DNA of 45,173 nucleotides from Planctomycetota bacterium (GTDB lineage: Bacteria > Planctomycetota > Planctomycetia > Pirellulales > Lacipirellulaceae). This document shows positions 9,338 to 18,832 of this stretch, one piece after another. The first letter of the stretch is position 1. Every line of letters starts with the position of its first letter. Made by a program: the position numbers and the translations under genes. The notes below the pieces were generated by a model that saw only the letters and a list, made by a program, of their open reading frames with translations, did not search any database and was not told the origin of the DNA. The stretch covers positions 1-45,173 of the forward strand of contig JAJRUA010000028.1 in NCBI GenBank assembly GCA_024278035.1, read 5' to 3'.

Positions 9338-9847
9338 TTAGGCCTCTCCCGCGTCTATCGGTGCAATAGCTGTTCTGTAGAAGAGGCGGCTCTGGACCGC
9401 TTCGCCTGCTAGCAAGCAAACCACTGCAAGGCAGGCCGCGACGGCTGAGGGCCATGGGGTGGCCGCTTCGGGGATGTTTTTCGACCCGACGGCAAGGACC
9501 TGCGCTCCGAGAGGCAAAATGATTCCGCCAAGAGCGCCGAGCCCATAGCGAAGACCGGTTAGCCTTGCATAGGGACCCGCCATAAGCTGGGCGGCTCGTT
9601 GCTTGGGCGAAGGGTCGCTTCCCAAATAGGAAAAAAGATAGCTCTCGGCCAAAAGCTTGAGTGCCATCGCAAAGAAAACGATCAGCACCATGTAGCCCCC
9701 GCGGTCGCCCATTCTTTCGCCTTCCATAGCATCCATCACCGCCCCCACTGCAAGGAGAACGCTTGCTGAGATAGCAGCCGGTGTCGTGATGCGCCGGACC
9801 AACATATCGAAACCGGCCCAACCACTTTTTTGCTTTCGATTGCTCAT
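9338..9847 (-). CDS. Small polytopic membrane protein resembling the C-terminal half of a DmsC-type anchor subunit
   Basis: A 169 aa protein with about four membrane helices. The pattern KLLAESYLFSYLG, GPYARLTGLRYGLGALGG, then a terminal helix ending LLAGEAVQSRLFYRTA looks like the last part of DmsC anchors of DMSO-reductase-type molybdoenzymes, which end LLAGELxxRxLFY. Full DmsC proteins are roughly 280-300 aa, so this would be only a half, and no catalytic or Fe-S subunit gene is next to it. It starts 30 bp after the ppc stop on the same strand and is probably co-transcribed with ppc. The assignment is by eye and tentative; a free-standing membrane protein of unknown role is equally possible. 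Confidence 0.5.
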   Translation of the reverse strand: MSNRKQKSGWAGFDMLVRRITTPAAISASVLLAVGAVMDAMEGERMGDRGGYMVLIVFFAMALKLLAESYLFSYLGSDPSPKQRAAQLMAGPYARLTGLRYGLGALGGIILPLGAQVLAVGSKNIPEAATPWPSAVAACLAVVCLLAGEAVQSRLFYRTAIAPIDAGEA

Positions 9848-9877
9848 CGTTCATCCTTCATCGTCGTCTTTCCTTCT

Positions 9878-12634
9878 TTAGCCCGTCGTTCGCATACCAG
9901 CCGCTAAGCCCTTGATTGCCAATTGCGAAAGTATCCGTAGTTCACTCGGAACCTCTTCGCCCGCCCCTTCCGCTTCGCGTACACGGCGAATCACTTCAAG
10001 CTGAATGAGATTCAGAGGATCGACATAACGGTTGCGGAGTTTGATCGACTCTTTCAGCCAAGAGGTTCCGTCAAGGAGTTCTTGTCGGCCCGTTGCGGCA
10101 AGCACCACCTTGGTCGCACGGTGGTATTCCTCATCCAGCAATTGAGCCACTTCCCTTAGCTCGGGGGCGTCGCCTGCCATCAAAGCGTAGCGATTGAAAA
10201 CCGGCCCATTCGATTTGGCCAAAGCCAACACCGCATTGTCGATTGTCGCCCGAAAGAAAAGCCACGAACCGTACATTTCACGAAGCTCGTTCGTTCCGTC
10301 TTGGGTCTCCGCTAGCCGACTCAATCCTTGCCCCAGGCCGTACCAGGCTGGCATAAGGCAACGGCATTGCGTCCACGAAAAAACCCAAGGGATAGCACGG
10401 AGGTCTTCGATGCGGTCCCCCTTTTTTCGTTTGGCGGGGCGAGAGCCGATCGGGAGGGCTTCGATCTCGCGGATCGGCGTGACCAAACGGAAGAACTGCG
10501 TAAAATTCGGGTGATCAACCAATTCACGGTAGGCCTTGAAAGATGCGTCCGCCATTTCTTGCATTCGCCCATGCCACAATTTGGCCGGCTTTGCTAGTTC
10601 CTTTTCATTGGACGGCGTGGTCGTTGCTGCGATCAAGACTGCCCGAAGCACTTGCTCCAGATGGCGATGGGCAATGGCCGGGTCGTCGTAACGCTCTGCC
10701 AGTACCTCACCTTGTTCCGTCAATCGAAGCGATCCATCGAAGGTTCCGGAAGGTAGAGAAAGAATGCTTCGCGCTGCCGGCCCTCCGCCACGTCCCAGTG
10801 AACCGCCTCGGCCATGAAAATACGTTAGGTGAACGCCATGCTTTTTTGCCAAACGATGCAGGTCAATTTGAACCCTCTGTAAGGCCCAAGCTGCCGACAG
10901 ATAGCCACCATCTTTCGTACTGTCCGAGTAGCCAATCATGACTGTTTGGCGGTCTTTGCAAGCAACCACATGCTTTCGGTACGCTTCTCTGTTGAGCGCG
11001 TCCCCCAGTATTTGGCAAGCGTTCTCCAGGTCGATGATCGTTTCAAACAGTGGGATAATCGGTAAATGGAGTCCCTCATCCTTCGGACTCCCACCATCGA
11101 CCCGTTCGCTCCACTTCCACAGCCAAAGTACCGTCAAGAGATCGCTCGGTTTTTGCGTCATACTGATGACGTGTCCCCCGAGGCACTCCATGCCGAACCG
11201 ACGTGCCGAACGACGTAGCACGCGGAACAAATCCAAGGTCTCTTCCGATTCTGGCGAGAGATCGATCGGACTAATGCTTGTTGCGATCGACAAGGAACTT
11301 TCGAGCAAATCGCAGCGGCGCTCTTCCGTCAGTTTTTCGTCGGCTTGCAGGAGGCCGATTGCCTGCCATAGCTCTTCCATCACACCGCTGTAAAGCTCCG
11401 AGTGCTGGCGCAAATCAAGTCTTGCTGTGTGCAAGCCAAACACACGTATCTGGTCAATCCACGCTTGCACCTCTGCCGAAACTACCTCCTGATCTCCCGT
11501 GGCTTCTAGCACCTCGCGAAGTCGATCGACATCCGCCAACAGTTCATCCGCATCGGCATACGCCCCAGAAGGGCCCGCCTCTTTTATCGTTACCCTAGCC
11601 GTCTGTTCAAGACGCCATACGACTATTCGTAGCCAACGCCGCGGTGTCTCAAGCGGAGCGATCCGATCAAGCAACACTTCCAGTTCAGGGTACTTGGCAC
11701 AAGCTTCGGCTATCGGCTCGTACAACTGCGAGCATCCCTGAGCCTGCCGTATGGAAATGCTAAGTGATTCGATTAACTGATTACCAATTTCTTGATGTTG
11801 TTTTATGGCCGCTTCGCGTAGCCAATCAATGGTTTTCTGGGTGACCTCTGGCGTGACGTGCGGATGCCCATCCCGATCACCGCCCATCCATGAGCCGAAC
11901 GATAACAAAGAGGGAATACGAAGAGGCTGGTCTGGATATACCTCCGTAGCGGCACTGCGCACCTCACTCAGGATTCTTGGAACGGTATGCCAAAGGACCG
12001 GACTGAAGGACAAACCGCGTCGTACTTCTTCCAGTACGGTGGGTCGGTCGGGACGAAGGACATCGGTCTGCCACAGCTTGATAATTTCACCACGCACCAA
12101 CTTCCGTAATCGGTCTTCTTCACGAGGCGTAAGCTCTTGAACATCGAGCCGGCTTAGTAGTCTCCTAAGAACGCGAAGTTTTGCTCGAATCGATTTGCGT
12201 TTTGCTTCCGTCGGATGGGCAGTGAACACCAACTCGATACCAACCCGCTCCAGTGCCACCTGGAAATCGGCTGCCGAGAGGCCCTGTTCTTTGAGTTGCT
12301 GGACCGCGTCATGGATCGACTCGCGACGCACATCGTGGTGCCGTTCTCGGTCACGCAAAGAACGGACACGTTGGCGATCTTCGGCAAGATTCGCCAGTTC
12401 CAGAAAAGTGCCAAATGATCGCATGACGAGGCGTAGCTGCTCGCCCGAAAGATCTCGGAGAAGGGTATCAATTTCGTCAGCAGCCCCTTCATCCCCATCA
12501 CAAAAGCGACGTGCAAGACGACGCACTTGTTCGACAAGTTGGAAGGTCTCCTCACCAGCAAACCGGCGTACCGTATCGCCGAAAGCCCTTCCTAAATCGT
12601 CAATTTCACGGCGAAGCCGCTCGTCAGTTGCCAT
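9878..12634 (-). CDS. ppc: Phosphoenolpyruvate carboxylase
   Basis: This cytoplasmic enzyme carboxylates phosphoenolpyruvate with bicarbonate to give oxaloacetate and phosphate, refilling the TCA cycle. Start ATG 12634 (MATDERLRREI) gives 918 aa; the upstream in-frame ATG at 12697 lies inside the tRNA terminator hairpin and is rejected. Motifs include FTAHPTEAKRKS with the catalytic His at 140, GYSDSTKDGGYLSAAWALQ, the FHGRGGSLGRGGGP glycine loop and VFSWTQCRCLMPAWYGLG. The C-terminus ends MRTTG, where most family members end in NTG. Length is normal for the bacterial family (about 880-940). It is followed after 30 bp by the small membrane protein gene. Confidence 0.96.
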   Translation of the reverse strand: MATDERLRREIDDLGRAFGDTVRRFAGEETFQLVEQVRRLARRFCDGDEGAADEIDTLLRDLSGEQLRLVMRSFGTFLELANLAEDRQRVRSLRDRERHHDVRRESIHDAVQQLKEQGLSAADFQVALERVGIELVFTAHPTEAKRKSIRAKLRVLRRLLSRLDVQELTPREEDRLRKLVRGEIIKLWQTDVLRPDRPTVLEEVRRGLSFSPVLWHTVPRILSEVRSAATEVYPDQPLRIPSLLSFGSWMGGDRDGHPHVTPEVTQKTIDWLREAAIKQHQEIGNQLIESLSISIRQAQGCSQLYEPIAEACAKYPELEVLLDRIAPLETPRRWLRIVVWRLEQTARVTIKEAGPSGAYADADELLADVDRLREVLEATGDQEVVSAEVQAWIDQIRVFGLHTARLDLRQHSELYSGVMEELWQAIGLLQADEKLTEERRCDLLESSLSIATSISPIDLSPESEETLDLFRVLRRSARRFGMECLGGHVISMTQKPSDLLTVLWLWKWSERVDGGSPKDEGLHLPIIPLFETIIDLENACQILGDALNREAYRKHVVACKDRQTVMIGYSDSTKDGGYLSAAWALQRVQIDLHRLAKKHGVHLTYFHGRGGSLGRGGGPAARSILSLPSGTFDGSLRLTEQGEVLAERYDDPAIAHRHLEQVLRAVLIAATTTPSNEKELAKPAKLWHGRMQEMADASFKAYRELVDHPNFTQFFRLVTPIREIEALPIGSRPAKRKKGDRIEDLRAIPWVFSWTQCRCLMPAWYGLGQGLSRLAETQDGTNELREMYGSWLFFRATIDNAVLALAKSNGPVFNRYALMAGDAPELREVAQLLDEEYHRATKVVLAATGRQELLDGTSWLKESIKLRNRYVDPLNLIQLEVIRRVREAEGAGEEVPSELRILSQLAIKGLAAGMRTTG

Positions 12635-12686
12635 GTTTTTGCACGGGAAAAAAGGATTTATGGAAGGAGGGACAGTAGCAGCACAC

Positions 12687-12723
12687 AAAAGGCCCATGTG
12701 CCGGAAAACACACGGGCCTTTTT
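12687..12723 (-). terminator. Rho-independent terminator downstream of tRNA-Ser (works on both strands)
   Basis: GGCCCATGTG (12691-12700) pairs with CACACGGGCC (12709-12718), 9 of 10 positions, around an 8-base loop, flanked by A-runs and T-runs on the two sides. On the minus strand the hairpin follows the tRNA by 40 nt and is followed by TTTT, the classic terminator layout. It also separates the tRNA from ppc. Confidence 0.85.
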
Positions 12724-12762
12724 GCCTGAGAAACAGACTCAGCGGGATGCTGAATCCGTTAG

Positions 12763-12850
12763 CGGAGAGGACAGGATTCGAACCTGCGGAACGGGGAACC
12801 CGCTCACCGATTTAGCAAACCGGCGCTTTCGACCACTCAGCCACCTCTCC
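12763..12850 (-). tRNA. tRNA-Ser (anticodon GCT, reads AGC/AGU)
   Basis: The minus strand reads GGAGAGG...CCTCTCC, a perfect 7-bp acceptor stem, with discriminator base G as expected for serine. The anticodon loop is TTGCTAA (anticodon at 12814-12816), the T arm is CAGGTTCGAATCCTG, and a long variable arm (CGGG TTC CCCG) marks a class II tRNA. The 88-nt gene does not encode the 3' CCA; the genome has CTA there. A hairpin lies just upstream and a strong terminator downstream, so it is probably transcribed on its own. Confidence 0.95.
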
Positions 12851-12853
12851 TAA

Positions 12854-12881
12854 AGCAGGCTCCCGCTTGGGGAGCCCTGCT
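12854..12881 (-). terminator. GC-rich hairpin between hppA and tRNA-Ser, possible terminator
   Basis: AGCAGGCTCCC pairs with GGGAGCCCTGCT across a short loop with one bulged base. On the minus strand it lies 110 bp after the hppA stop and is followed by only TTT before the tRNA, so termination is likely weak. It could equally be part of the tRNA leader. Confidence 0.4.
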
Positions 12882-12991
12882 CAGTGAGTTACCAGTGTAG
12901 TTCTTTCCTAGTAGTTCACGCAAGGCGTGTGTGAGGTTTTTTGCTGTGGTCGGGGACGACACAGCTCTCCCCGGGACCGTCTCTCGGGCCC

Positions 12992-15793
12992 TTAGAAGAT
13001 TCCCATTGCGGTTAGGCTATAGCGGACGACAAGGCCGGCCACCACGATGCTTACCATGCTCATCAGCTTGATGAGGATATTGAGGCTCGGGCCGCTGGTA
13101 TCCTTGAACGGATCGCCAACCGTATCGCCAACAACCGACGCCTTGTGAGCGTCGGTCCCCTTGCCACCATGGGCCCCCGCCTCAATGTACTTCTTGGCGT
13201 TGTCCCAGGAACCGCCCGCATTGGCCATAAAGATAGCCAAGCAGAACCCACAAGTGAGCGTCCCCATGAGCAATCCCAACACTCCAGCAACGCCCAGCAC
13301 AAGGCCTACTCCTACCGGCAGCAAGAGTCCCAGTAGTGCGGGCCCGATCATTTCTGTCTGGGCTGCCACGGTACTGATCGCCACAGGACTGGCGTAATCA
13401 GGCTCTTCCGTTCCATCCATGATGCCCGGTTTTTCTCGGAATTGACGCCGAACCTCTTCAACCATGCCTTGGGCAGCACGACTGACGGCCTTCATTGTCA
13501 TCGCACAAAAGACAAACGTCGCCATGGCTCCGGCGAAAATACCGATCAGCACCTTCGGGTTCATGAGCGTCGCGTCGTAGTAAATGTTGAACTGTGGGAG
13601 CGTCGCTTTATGAAGTTGCAAGAGCTTCGACTGAGTCGGCTTCCAAGTGACACTCTCCCCTTTTACTTGCAAGAGATCATCGCCCCAGGGGTCCTCGTCA
13701 TTGCCCATCGGAAGACGAGCCTCCGTCGGCAAGGCCTGCCACTTGGCAACCATCTCACTTGAGCGGAGTTGGTCTGGCATTACGAGCAAGCGTTGCGTTA
13801 CGGCATCGGCTCCACTTTTACCGCTTGCCAAACGCTCTTCGCTTGTTTGTTTTGAAAGTTGCACCAAGAACTGATCGGACAACTTGTACCAACCGGGGGT
13901 TACCTGATCGACATCCGCATTAGCGGCGTCCACGGCTTTGGAACGACCAAAATCATCGGCCCACGAGTCGAATCCAACCCGCACGCCTTCAATGTAGGCC
14001 GCCATCAGGGCGAGTGCCGTTAGGGCCGCAGAGCCAATGGCGAATCCCTTGCCGGTTGCAGCAGTGGTGTTGCCAAGGCTATCGAGGGCGTCGGTCCGTT
14101 CGCGCACAACCGCCGGCAAGCCGGACATCTCGGCGTTGCCACCAGCGTTGTCGGCAATGGGGCCGTAAGCGTCCGTGGCTAGCGTGATGCCAAGCGTGCT
14201 CAGCATTCCCACCGCTGCGATACCTACGCCATAGAGACCGATTGAAAAATACTCGGCATTACCAAACTGCCAACCGGTTGCAAAACCGAAGGAGAGGATC
14301 GTCGCGATACTGACGGTGACGACCGGTGCCCATACGCTCATCATGCCATCGGCAATGCCTGTGATGATGATCGTCGCAGGGCCCGTGACAGCTTGGTCGG
14401 CAAGTTTCTTCGTGGGCGAGAACTCATCGCTCGTGACGTATTCGGTCCATTTACCAATGACAAGCCCTGCCAAAGCTCCCCAAATCACGCTGAACGCAGC
14501 TCCCGGTATCCCGAACCAAAGGGTCGCCTCAGTAGCGGGCATCAGTATCCAGGCGGCAATCACCGCGGCGACAATCACCAGTGCCGTTGAGAAATTGATC
14601 CCTCTAGCCAGAGCAGCGAGCAAGTTCTTCTGGCTTGCATCCTCATCGGTCTTGACCATGTAGATACCCGTAATCGACAGAAAGATGCCGATGCCGGAAA
14701 TCACCATGGGTAACATCATCGCCGCAATTTGAGCTTGGGTGGCTGTCATGCCTTCGGGAATAAGGGCCGGGTTGGTGAAGGCGGTCGCACCGAGGGCCGC
14801 GCTGGCAAGGATCGAGCCCGCGTACGATTCGTAAAGGTCGGCTCCCATGCCGGCCACGTCGCCCACGTTGTCGCCTACATTATCAGCAATCGTTGCCGGG
14901 TTGCGGGGGTCGTCTTCAGGAATGCCCTGTTCGACCTTGCCGACCAAGTCGGCACCCACGTCGGCTGCCTTCGTGAAGATGCCACCACCAACACGGGCGA
15001 ACAGTGCTTGGGCACTTGCTCCCATGCCAAAGCAGAGCATCGTCACAGCGATTTCCACGGGCGAAAGAGCATCGAAGCCCATCGCCGGCCAAACCCAGTA
15101 AAGGAAGGCGAACCAAAGCGTGATATCCATAAGACCGAGGCCAACCACCGTGAGTCCCATCACGGCTCCTGACCGGAAGGCGACTTGGAGCCCCTGGTTG
15201 AGCGATTTTTCAGCGGCAGCAGCCGTACGGTTGCTTGCCGCGGTGGCGGTCTTCATTCCGAACCAACCCGCCAGCCCACTAAAGAGACCGCCTGATAAGA
15301 AAGCAAACGGGACGAAACCGCTTTGCACTTTCATGCCAAACGCGGCGTAAGCTAGGAGCAATGCCACAACAAAGAAAAAGGCGGCTACCACACGGTACTG
15401 TTGTTGGAGATAGGCGTTGGCCCCTTCGGTAACGTAACCGGCGATCTCCTTCATTCGGTCCGTACCACCGTCGGAGCGGATCGTCGAATCGTAGAACCAC
15501 TTGGCCTGCACCAGCGCAGCGAAGGCACCAAGAAAGGCGACCAACCAGCAAATAAAGGCTGTTGCGCTACCGTCGGAAGCTGCAATGCCCTCGGAAGAGG
15601 CCGGCTCAGCCTCTGCCGGCTCAGCGTCTGCCGCTTTAGCATCTGCTGTCTCCGCGGCAACTTCTGCCGCCGCCTCCTGAGCCCAAGCAAGGTCGGCAGA
15701 AAAAATCGCCCCTGTCAGGAGCATGGCAAAAGCCATGTAGATACCGAAACGAGAACCGCCCATTTTTAGAAAACCAATCCGTCCGCCCATCAT
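12992..15793 (-). CDS. hppA: Membrane-bound ion-pumping pyrophosphatase, probably K+-dependent, with long loop insertion
   Basis: This polytopic enzyme couples pyrophosphate hydrolysis to H+ or Na+ export. At 933 aa it is longer than the usual 670-800. A signal-like helix (about 14-38) is followed by an Ala/Glu-rich linker to about residue 75, then the membrane core. Catalytic motifs are intact: [20 protein letters not shown] (278-297), [13 protein letters not shown] (303-315), [15 protein letters not shown] (541-555) and [15 protein letters not shown] (889-903). [10 protein letters not shown] (574-583) has Ala where K+-independent enzymes have Lys, pointing to the K+-dependent class. Residues about 605-742 form an extra soluble loop before the helix starting [11 protein letters not shown]. 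The pumped ion cannot be settled by eye. Confidence 0.95.
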   Translation of the reverse strand: MMGGRIGFLKMGGSRFGIYMAFAMLLTGAIFSADLAWAQEAAAEVAAETADAKAADAEPAEAEPASSEGIAASDGSATAFICWLVAFLGAFAALVQAKWFYDSTIRSDGGTDRMKEIAGYVTEGANAYLQQQYRVVAAFFFVVALLLAYAAFGMKVQSGFVPFAFLSGGLFSGLAGWFGMKTATAASNRTAAAAEKSLNQGLQVAFRSGAVMGLTVVGLGLMDITLWFAFLYWVWPAMGFDALSPVEIAVTMLCFGMGASAQALFARVGGGIFTKAADVGADLVGKVEQGIPEDDPRNPATIADNVGDNVGDVAGMGADLYESYAGSILASAALGATAFTNPALIPEGMTATQAQIAAMMLPMVISGIGIFLSITGIYMVKTDEDASQKNLLAALARGINFSTALVIVAAVIAAWILMPATEATLWFGIPGAAFSVIWGALAGLVIGKWTEYVTSDEFSPTKKLADQAVTGPATIIITGIADGMMSVWAPVVTVSIATILSFGFATGWQFGNAEYFSIGLYGVGIAAVGMLSTLGITLATDAYGPIADNAGGNAEMSGLPAVVRERTDALDSLGNTTAATGKGFAIGSAALTALALMAAYIEGVRVGFDSWADDFGRSKAVDAANADVDQVTPGWYKLSDQFLVQLSKQTSEERLASGKSGADAVTQRLLVMPDQLRSSEMVAKWQALPTEARLPMGNDEDPWGDDLLQVKGESVTWKPTQSKLLQLHKATLPQFNIYYDATLMNPKVLIGIFAGAMATFVFCAMTMKAVSRAAQGMVEEVRRQFREKPGIMDGTEEPDYASPVAISTVAAQTEMIGPALLGLLLPVGVGLVLGVAGVLGLLMGTLTCGFCLAIFMANAGGSWDNAKKYIEAGAHGGKGTDAHKASVVGDTVGDPFKDTSGPSLNILIKLMSMVSIVVAGLVVRYSLTAMGIF

Positions 15794-16125
15794 GGGAATC
15801 TCCGAAGTGTTCGTTTAGAGCCTATCCTCCCACCCCCTCAGGAAGCATCCAGCGGCCGGAAAGGACCGGAATACCAGAGGATTGGGGACGTGCTGTTCGT
15901 CGCGAACCGGGTGAAGAAGACAGTGAATTAACGGTGTGAGAAGGGCTCTTGATCGCGATACGTAAGTCGCTTTGGCGGCCCTTCTTACACGGCTTTTATG
16001 TAAGTAAGTCGGGGAGTCTAAACCGGGGGCCCGGAAGGGTCAACACGCCTAGCGCAAAAGGGGCTCCCTCGTGCGCTGAATCACCCCCCTCCCCAGTCTT
16101 GACAGCGTCCCTAAAGTGGGCGTCC
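15794..16125. other. Intergenic region upstream of hppA and downstream of holB
   Basis: These 332 bp hold no convincing reading frame or RNA gene. They must contain the hppA promoter on the minus strand, which I cannot place. Near the left end of holB there is a 15-bp tandem duplication (16105-16134, GCGTCCCTAAAGTSG twice), the second copy of which includes the holB stop codon. Confidence 0.5.
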
Positions 16126-17136
16126 CTAAAGTCGGCCTAACTCGATCGCCAAATGTTGGATAAGAGCCGTCTGGTTCGCATTGCGTCCGATCGCCGTTTC
16201 CGCAGCGAGACATTGCTCCAGAGCGTTGAGGGTTGTCTCCATCGCTGAAGGGTCTTGGGGCTCCAAGCCTCGTAAACGATCTCGATAATGAGAAATGGCC
16301 GCCCCGATCAGGTCCCCCAGTCGCTCTCGTCGAGCGCTCGCTTCGGTTCCTGCTCCCTTGGTTTCCTCTTCTAAAATCTTCGCCAGTCGTGACGAATCAA
16401 CACGAGGAGCATCGAGGCAGGTCAGCAACGCCTTCCTAGCGGCCCCCAGCCCTTCGTTGGCCCCCGCCAATGCCGAGGCGACGCTCCCGCCAGAAAGTGC
16501 GGCAAGCCGCCTCGCTTCCTCCGACGAATATCTCGCTCCGTCCTCCTGAAGCGGCTCCTGCTGGAGAATGGCAGCCACCTCTTCCTCCGCAAGCGAGCCG
16601 AATCGGATCACCTGCGAACGAGAACGGATCGTCGGCAACTGACGTGCGAGGCTCGTTCCGATGAGAAAAATCACCGACCGAGGAGGGGGCTCTTCGAGGG
16701 TCTTCAGAAGGCAGTTCGCGCTTTCCACACTGAAATGATCGACATCATCGATTAAGGCAACACGTCGCGAGCTGACCATCGGCCTCAGCGATAGGTCATG
16801 GCACAGGCCTGCCCGATTTCGCTGGTCACCTGATCCGATGAACAAATCGAGCGGCAGCGTGCTTTTACCCGCCGGTTTTTCGATGTTGAGCAAATCGGGA
16901 TGGTTGCCCGCCACTGCCAGTTGGCATGACTCGCACTCGCCACAGAAGGCCAATTCATCATCAGAGCGTTCCGTGCAAAGCAAGGCCCAAGCGAGCCGCG
17001 TGGCGAAGCGCCGCTTTCCGACGCTCTCTGGCCCGACAAGCAAATAGGTACTGGCAAGTCGTCCTTGCGTAAGCGTTTGACGAAACCGCTCGGCGACCGC
17101 TTCGTGTCCATGAACTCCTAATAACATGTGCGGCAT
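16126..17136 (-). CDS. holB: DNA polymerase III subunit delta' (clamp-loader ATPase-fold subunit)
   Basis: The delta' subunit is part of the clamp loader that opens the sliding clamp at primed DNA. The 336 aa product has the P-loop GPESVGKR (35-42) and a zinc module with C54, C65, C68 and C71 (CGECESCQLAV, followed by NHPDLL). DDVDHFSVESANCLLKTLEEPP is the family Walker B/sensor region, and TIRSRSQVIRF is sensor 1. Helical C-terminal regions follow. The start could be ATG 17136 or 17127 (MLLGVHGHE); both are compatible with the family. It follows the kinase gene by 15 bp and is very likely co-transcribed with it. Confidence 0.9.
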   Translation of the reverse strand: MPHMLLGVHGHEAVAERFRQTLTQGRLASTYLLVGPESVGKRRFATRLAWALLCTERSDDELAFCGECESCQLAVAGNHPDLLNIEKPAGKSTLPLDLFIGSGDQRNRAGLCHDLSLRPMVSSRRVALIDDVDHFSVESANCLLKTLEEPPPRSVIFLIGTSLARQLPTIRSRSQVIRFGSLAEEEVAAILQQEPLQEDGARYSSEEARRLAALSGGSVASALAGANEGLGAARKALLTCLDAPRVDSSRLAKILEEETKGAGTEASARRERLGDLIGAAISHYRDRLRGLEPQDPSAMETTLNALEQCLAAETAIGRNANQTALIQHLAIELGRL

Positions 17137-17151
17137 CCTTCCTAAAGCCGG

Positions 17152-18612
17152 CTACCCTGAAACGGCAACGGCATTGATGGCGGCGAGAACGACTTCCCGG
17201 ATTTTTCTAAGCTTGACTGGCATTACAACGACACCCCGGTGCGTGCCCGTTTTGGCATGGGCAGCCCAGTCGCTTTGCGATTCCTCAAGCAAGAGGACGG
17301 CCGATTTCTCACGGGTCGAGAGGTCTCCGCCAAATTTGTTGAATGCCTCCACTGCTGCCGTTCCCAACGATGCCCCGCAGAAGAGAACCACCTCCGCCGC
17401 CTCAGGGTCGTTGGTAAAGCGTTGGAGCGCTCGATCGGCATCCGCTGCGACCAACACCCGATAGCCGTTTCGCTTAAAAAGTTCTCGTAAGAGATCCTGG
17501 CGTTTTACGTCGGACTCAACGATCATAATGCGCCGGGGTTCGCCAGCAGGGCCGATGCCCTCTTGGCTTGCCAGTTCACGCTGCTCCGCTCCAGCGTTTC
17601 CGTCCTGAACACGGCGCATCGCGATTTTTAGTTCGGCAAGCATTTCACCTGGCGATTGAAAGCGTCGCTCCGGATCAAGTTCCAAAGCCTTACTCAGCAC
17701 CATGGCGATAGGCATGGGCGTCTCGGAAGCGTGCTCAATGATGGGGCGTATCGCCTTGAACGTATCCCGACCAAACCGCTGCATTCGGTCACGCCCTTCC
17801 GGCAAAGAAGAGATTCCCGAAAGCATCTGGTGGAAAATATATCCGATGAAGAAGATATCGCTTCGAGTATCGTCCTTGCGGACTCCGGTCGCTTTTTCTA
17901 AAGCGGCGTACTCAACCGTCCGGTCAACGCCCACATCGCCCGCCACTTTGTCGAGAGCTGCTAAGCCAAAGTCGATCAACTTCGCCACGCCATCAGAAGC
18001 GACCAGGATGTTGGACATTTTAAGATCGCGGTGGGTCACTCCTTGCTGGAAAGCGTACTGCAAACCGGCCAAAGCACCACTTACGATCTCGCTTGCCTCA
18101 AGCCACTCGAACTTGCGGCGCACACGGTAAAACTCCCGAAGGTTGCGTCCCTCGATAAAGTCCATCACCAAGAAATGGAGGCCCGGCTTGGAAACGATCT
18201 CAAAGATAGGCACGATGTTGGCGTGCTTGAGCGACTTGCCAAGCTCCCCTTCACGACGAAAAAAATCCGCCTTCTTGGGATCGGCACTAAAACGCGATCG
18301 CAGCACCTTGATCGCATAAATCTTGCCCGTCTTGCGATGGGCCGCACGAAAGACGCGCGCAAACGCTCCGGTGCCAATGCAGTACAGCACCTTGTAATCA
18401 CCGTAGAAATAACCATCTCGCATGCCGCGCGCAATGCGATCAAGCTGGTAATTCGTAAGCACTCCCTTACGGACCAATGCGGCCGAAAGGCTCTCCAGCG
18501 TTGCCGTCGAAGCGTCTACCTCCGCCCAAGCGGAGCGCAACGCGGCCTCGGTTACAGCACCCGTATCAAGGGCTGCTTGGGCAAGCTGGTCGGCAGTTTC
18601 AGGAAGTGGCAT
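17152..18612 (-). CDS. Ser/Thr protein kinase with C-terminal degenerate receiver domain
   Basis: A 486 aa protein (from ATG 18612; ATG 18666 adds 18 unlikely residues). Residues 1-68 form a helical region (LVRKGVLTNYQLDRIARG) common before planctomycete kinases. The kinase domain (about 72-335) has a glycine loop GTGAFARV (80-87), Lys102, HRDLKMSN (194-201) and DFG (214-216), so catalysis looks possible. The usual APE is replaced by ALE in VEYAALEKA. Residues about 360-486 resemble a receiver, but the phosphoacceptor position is Cys412 and the conserved Lys of the last strand is absent, so it is probably a protein-binding pseudoreceiver. No membrane helix. Direct linkage to holB may mean only shared transcription. 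Confidence 0.9.
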   Translation of the reverse strand: MPLPETADQLAQAALDTGAVTEAALRSAWAEVDASTATLESLSAALVRKGVLTNYQLDRIARGMRDGYFYGDYKVLYCIGTGAFARVFRAAHRKTGKIYAIKVLRSRFSADPKKADFFRREGELGKSLKHANIVPIFEIVSKPGLHFLVMDFIEGRNLREFYRVRRKFEWLEASEIVSGALAGLQYAFQQGVTHRDLKMSNILVASDGVAKLIDFGLAALDKVAGDVGVDRTVEYAALEKATGVRKDDTRSDIFFIGYIFHQMLSGISSLPEGRDRMQRFGRDTFKAIRPIIEHASETPMPIAMVLSKALELDPERRFQSPGEMLAELKIAMRRVQDGNAGAEQRELASQEGIGPAGEPRRIMIVESDVKRQDLLRELFKRNGYRVLVAADADRALQRFTNDPEAAEVVLFCGASLGTAAVEAFNKFGGDLSTREKSAVLLLEESQSDWAAHAKTGTHRGVVVMPVKLRKIREVVLAAINAVAVSG

Positions 18613-18832
18613 ATCGCGGTTGTTCGGGAACAATCTCCCCTTACAAGTTGGAAGGGGGGGTGGCAAAAATTGAGCGTCAGGAAGAAGGCAAAGCGTAGCG
18701 TGTCATCTGGGCATAGCAAATGGGCACAGCAAACAGGTAAAAAATCACACTCGCTCGCAACAAGACGCTCTTATTCAATCCCGACCATCCTCTCTCTCGA
18801 TCCGGTGAGGACAAAAGCGGGGAGCTTGCGTT

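Noticed and set aside
12634..12697. Upstream ppc start at 12697
   Set aside because: The extra residues are encoded by the rho-independent terminator hairpin and are unlike PEP carboxylase N-termini.
14729..15172. 147-aa plus-strand frame opposite hppA
   Set aside because: Antisense to an intact gene with all catalytic motifs; His/Gly/Arg-rich translation without domains.
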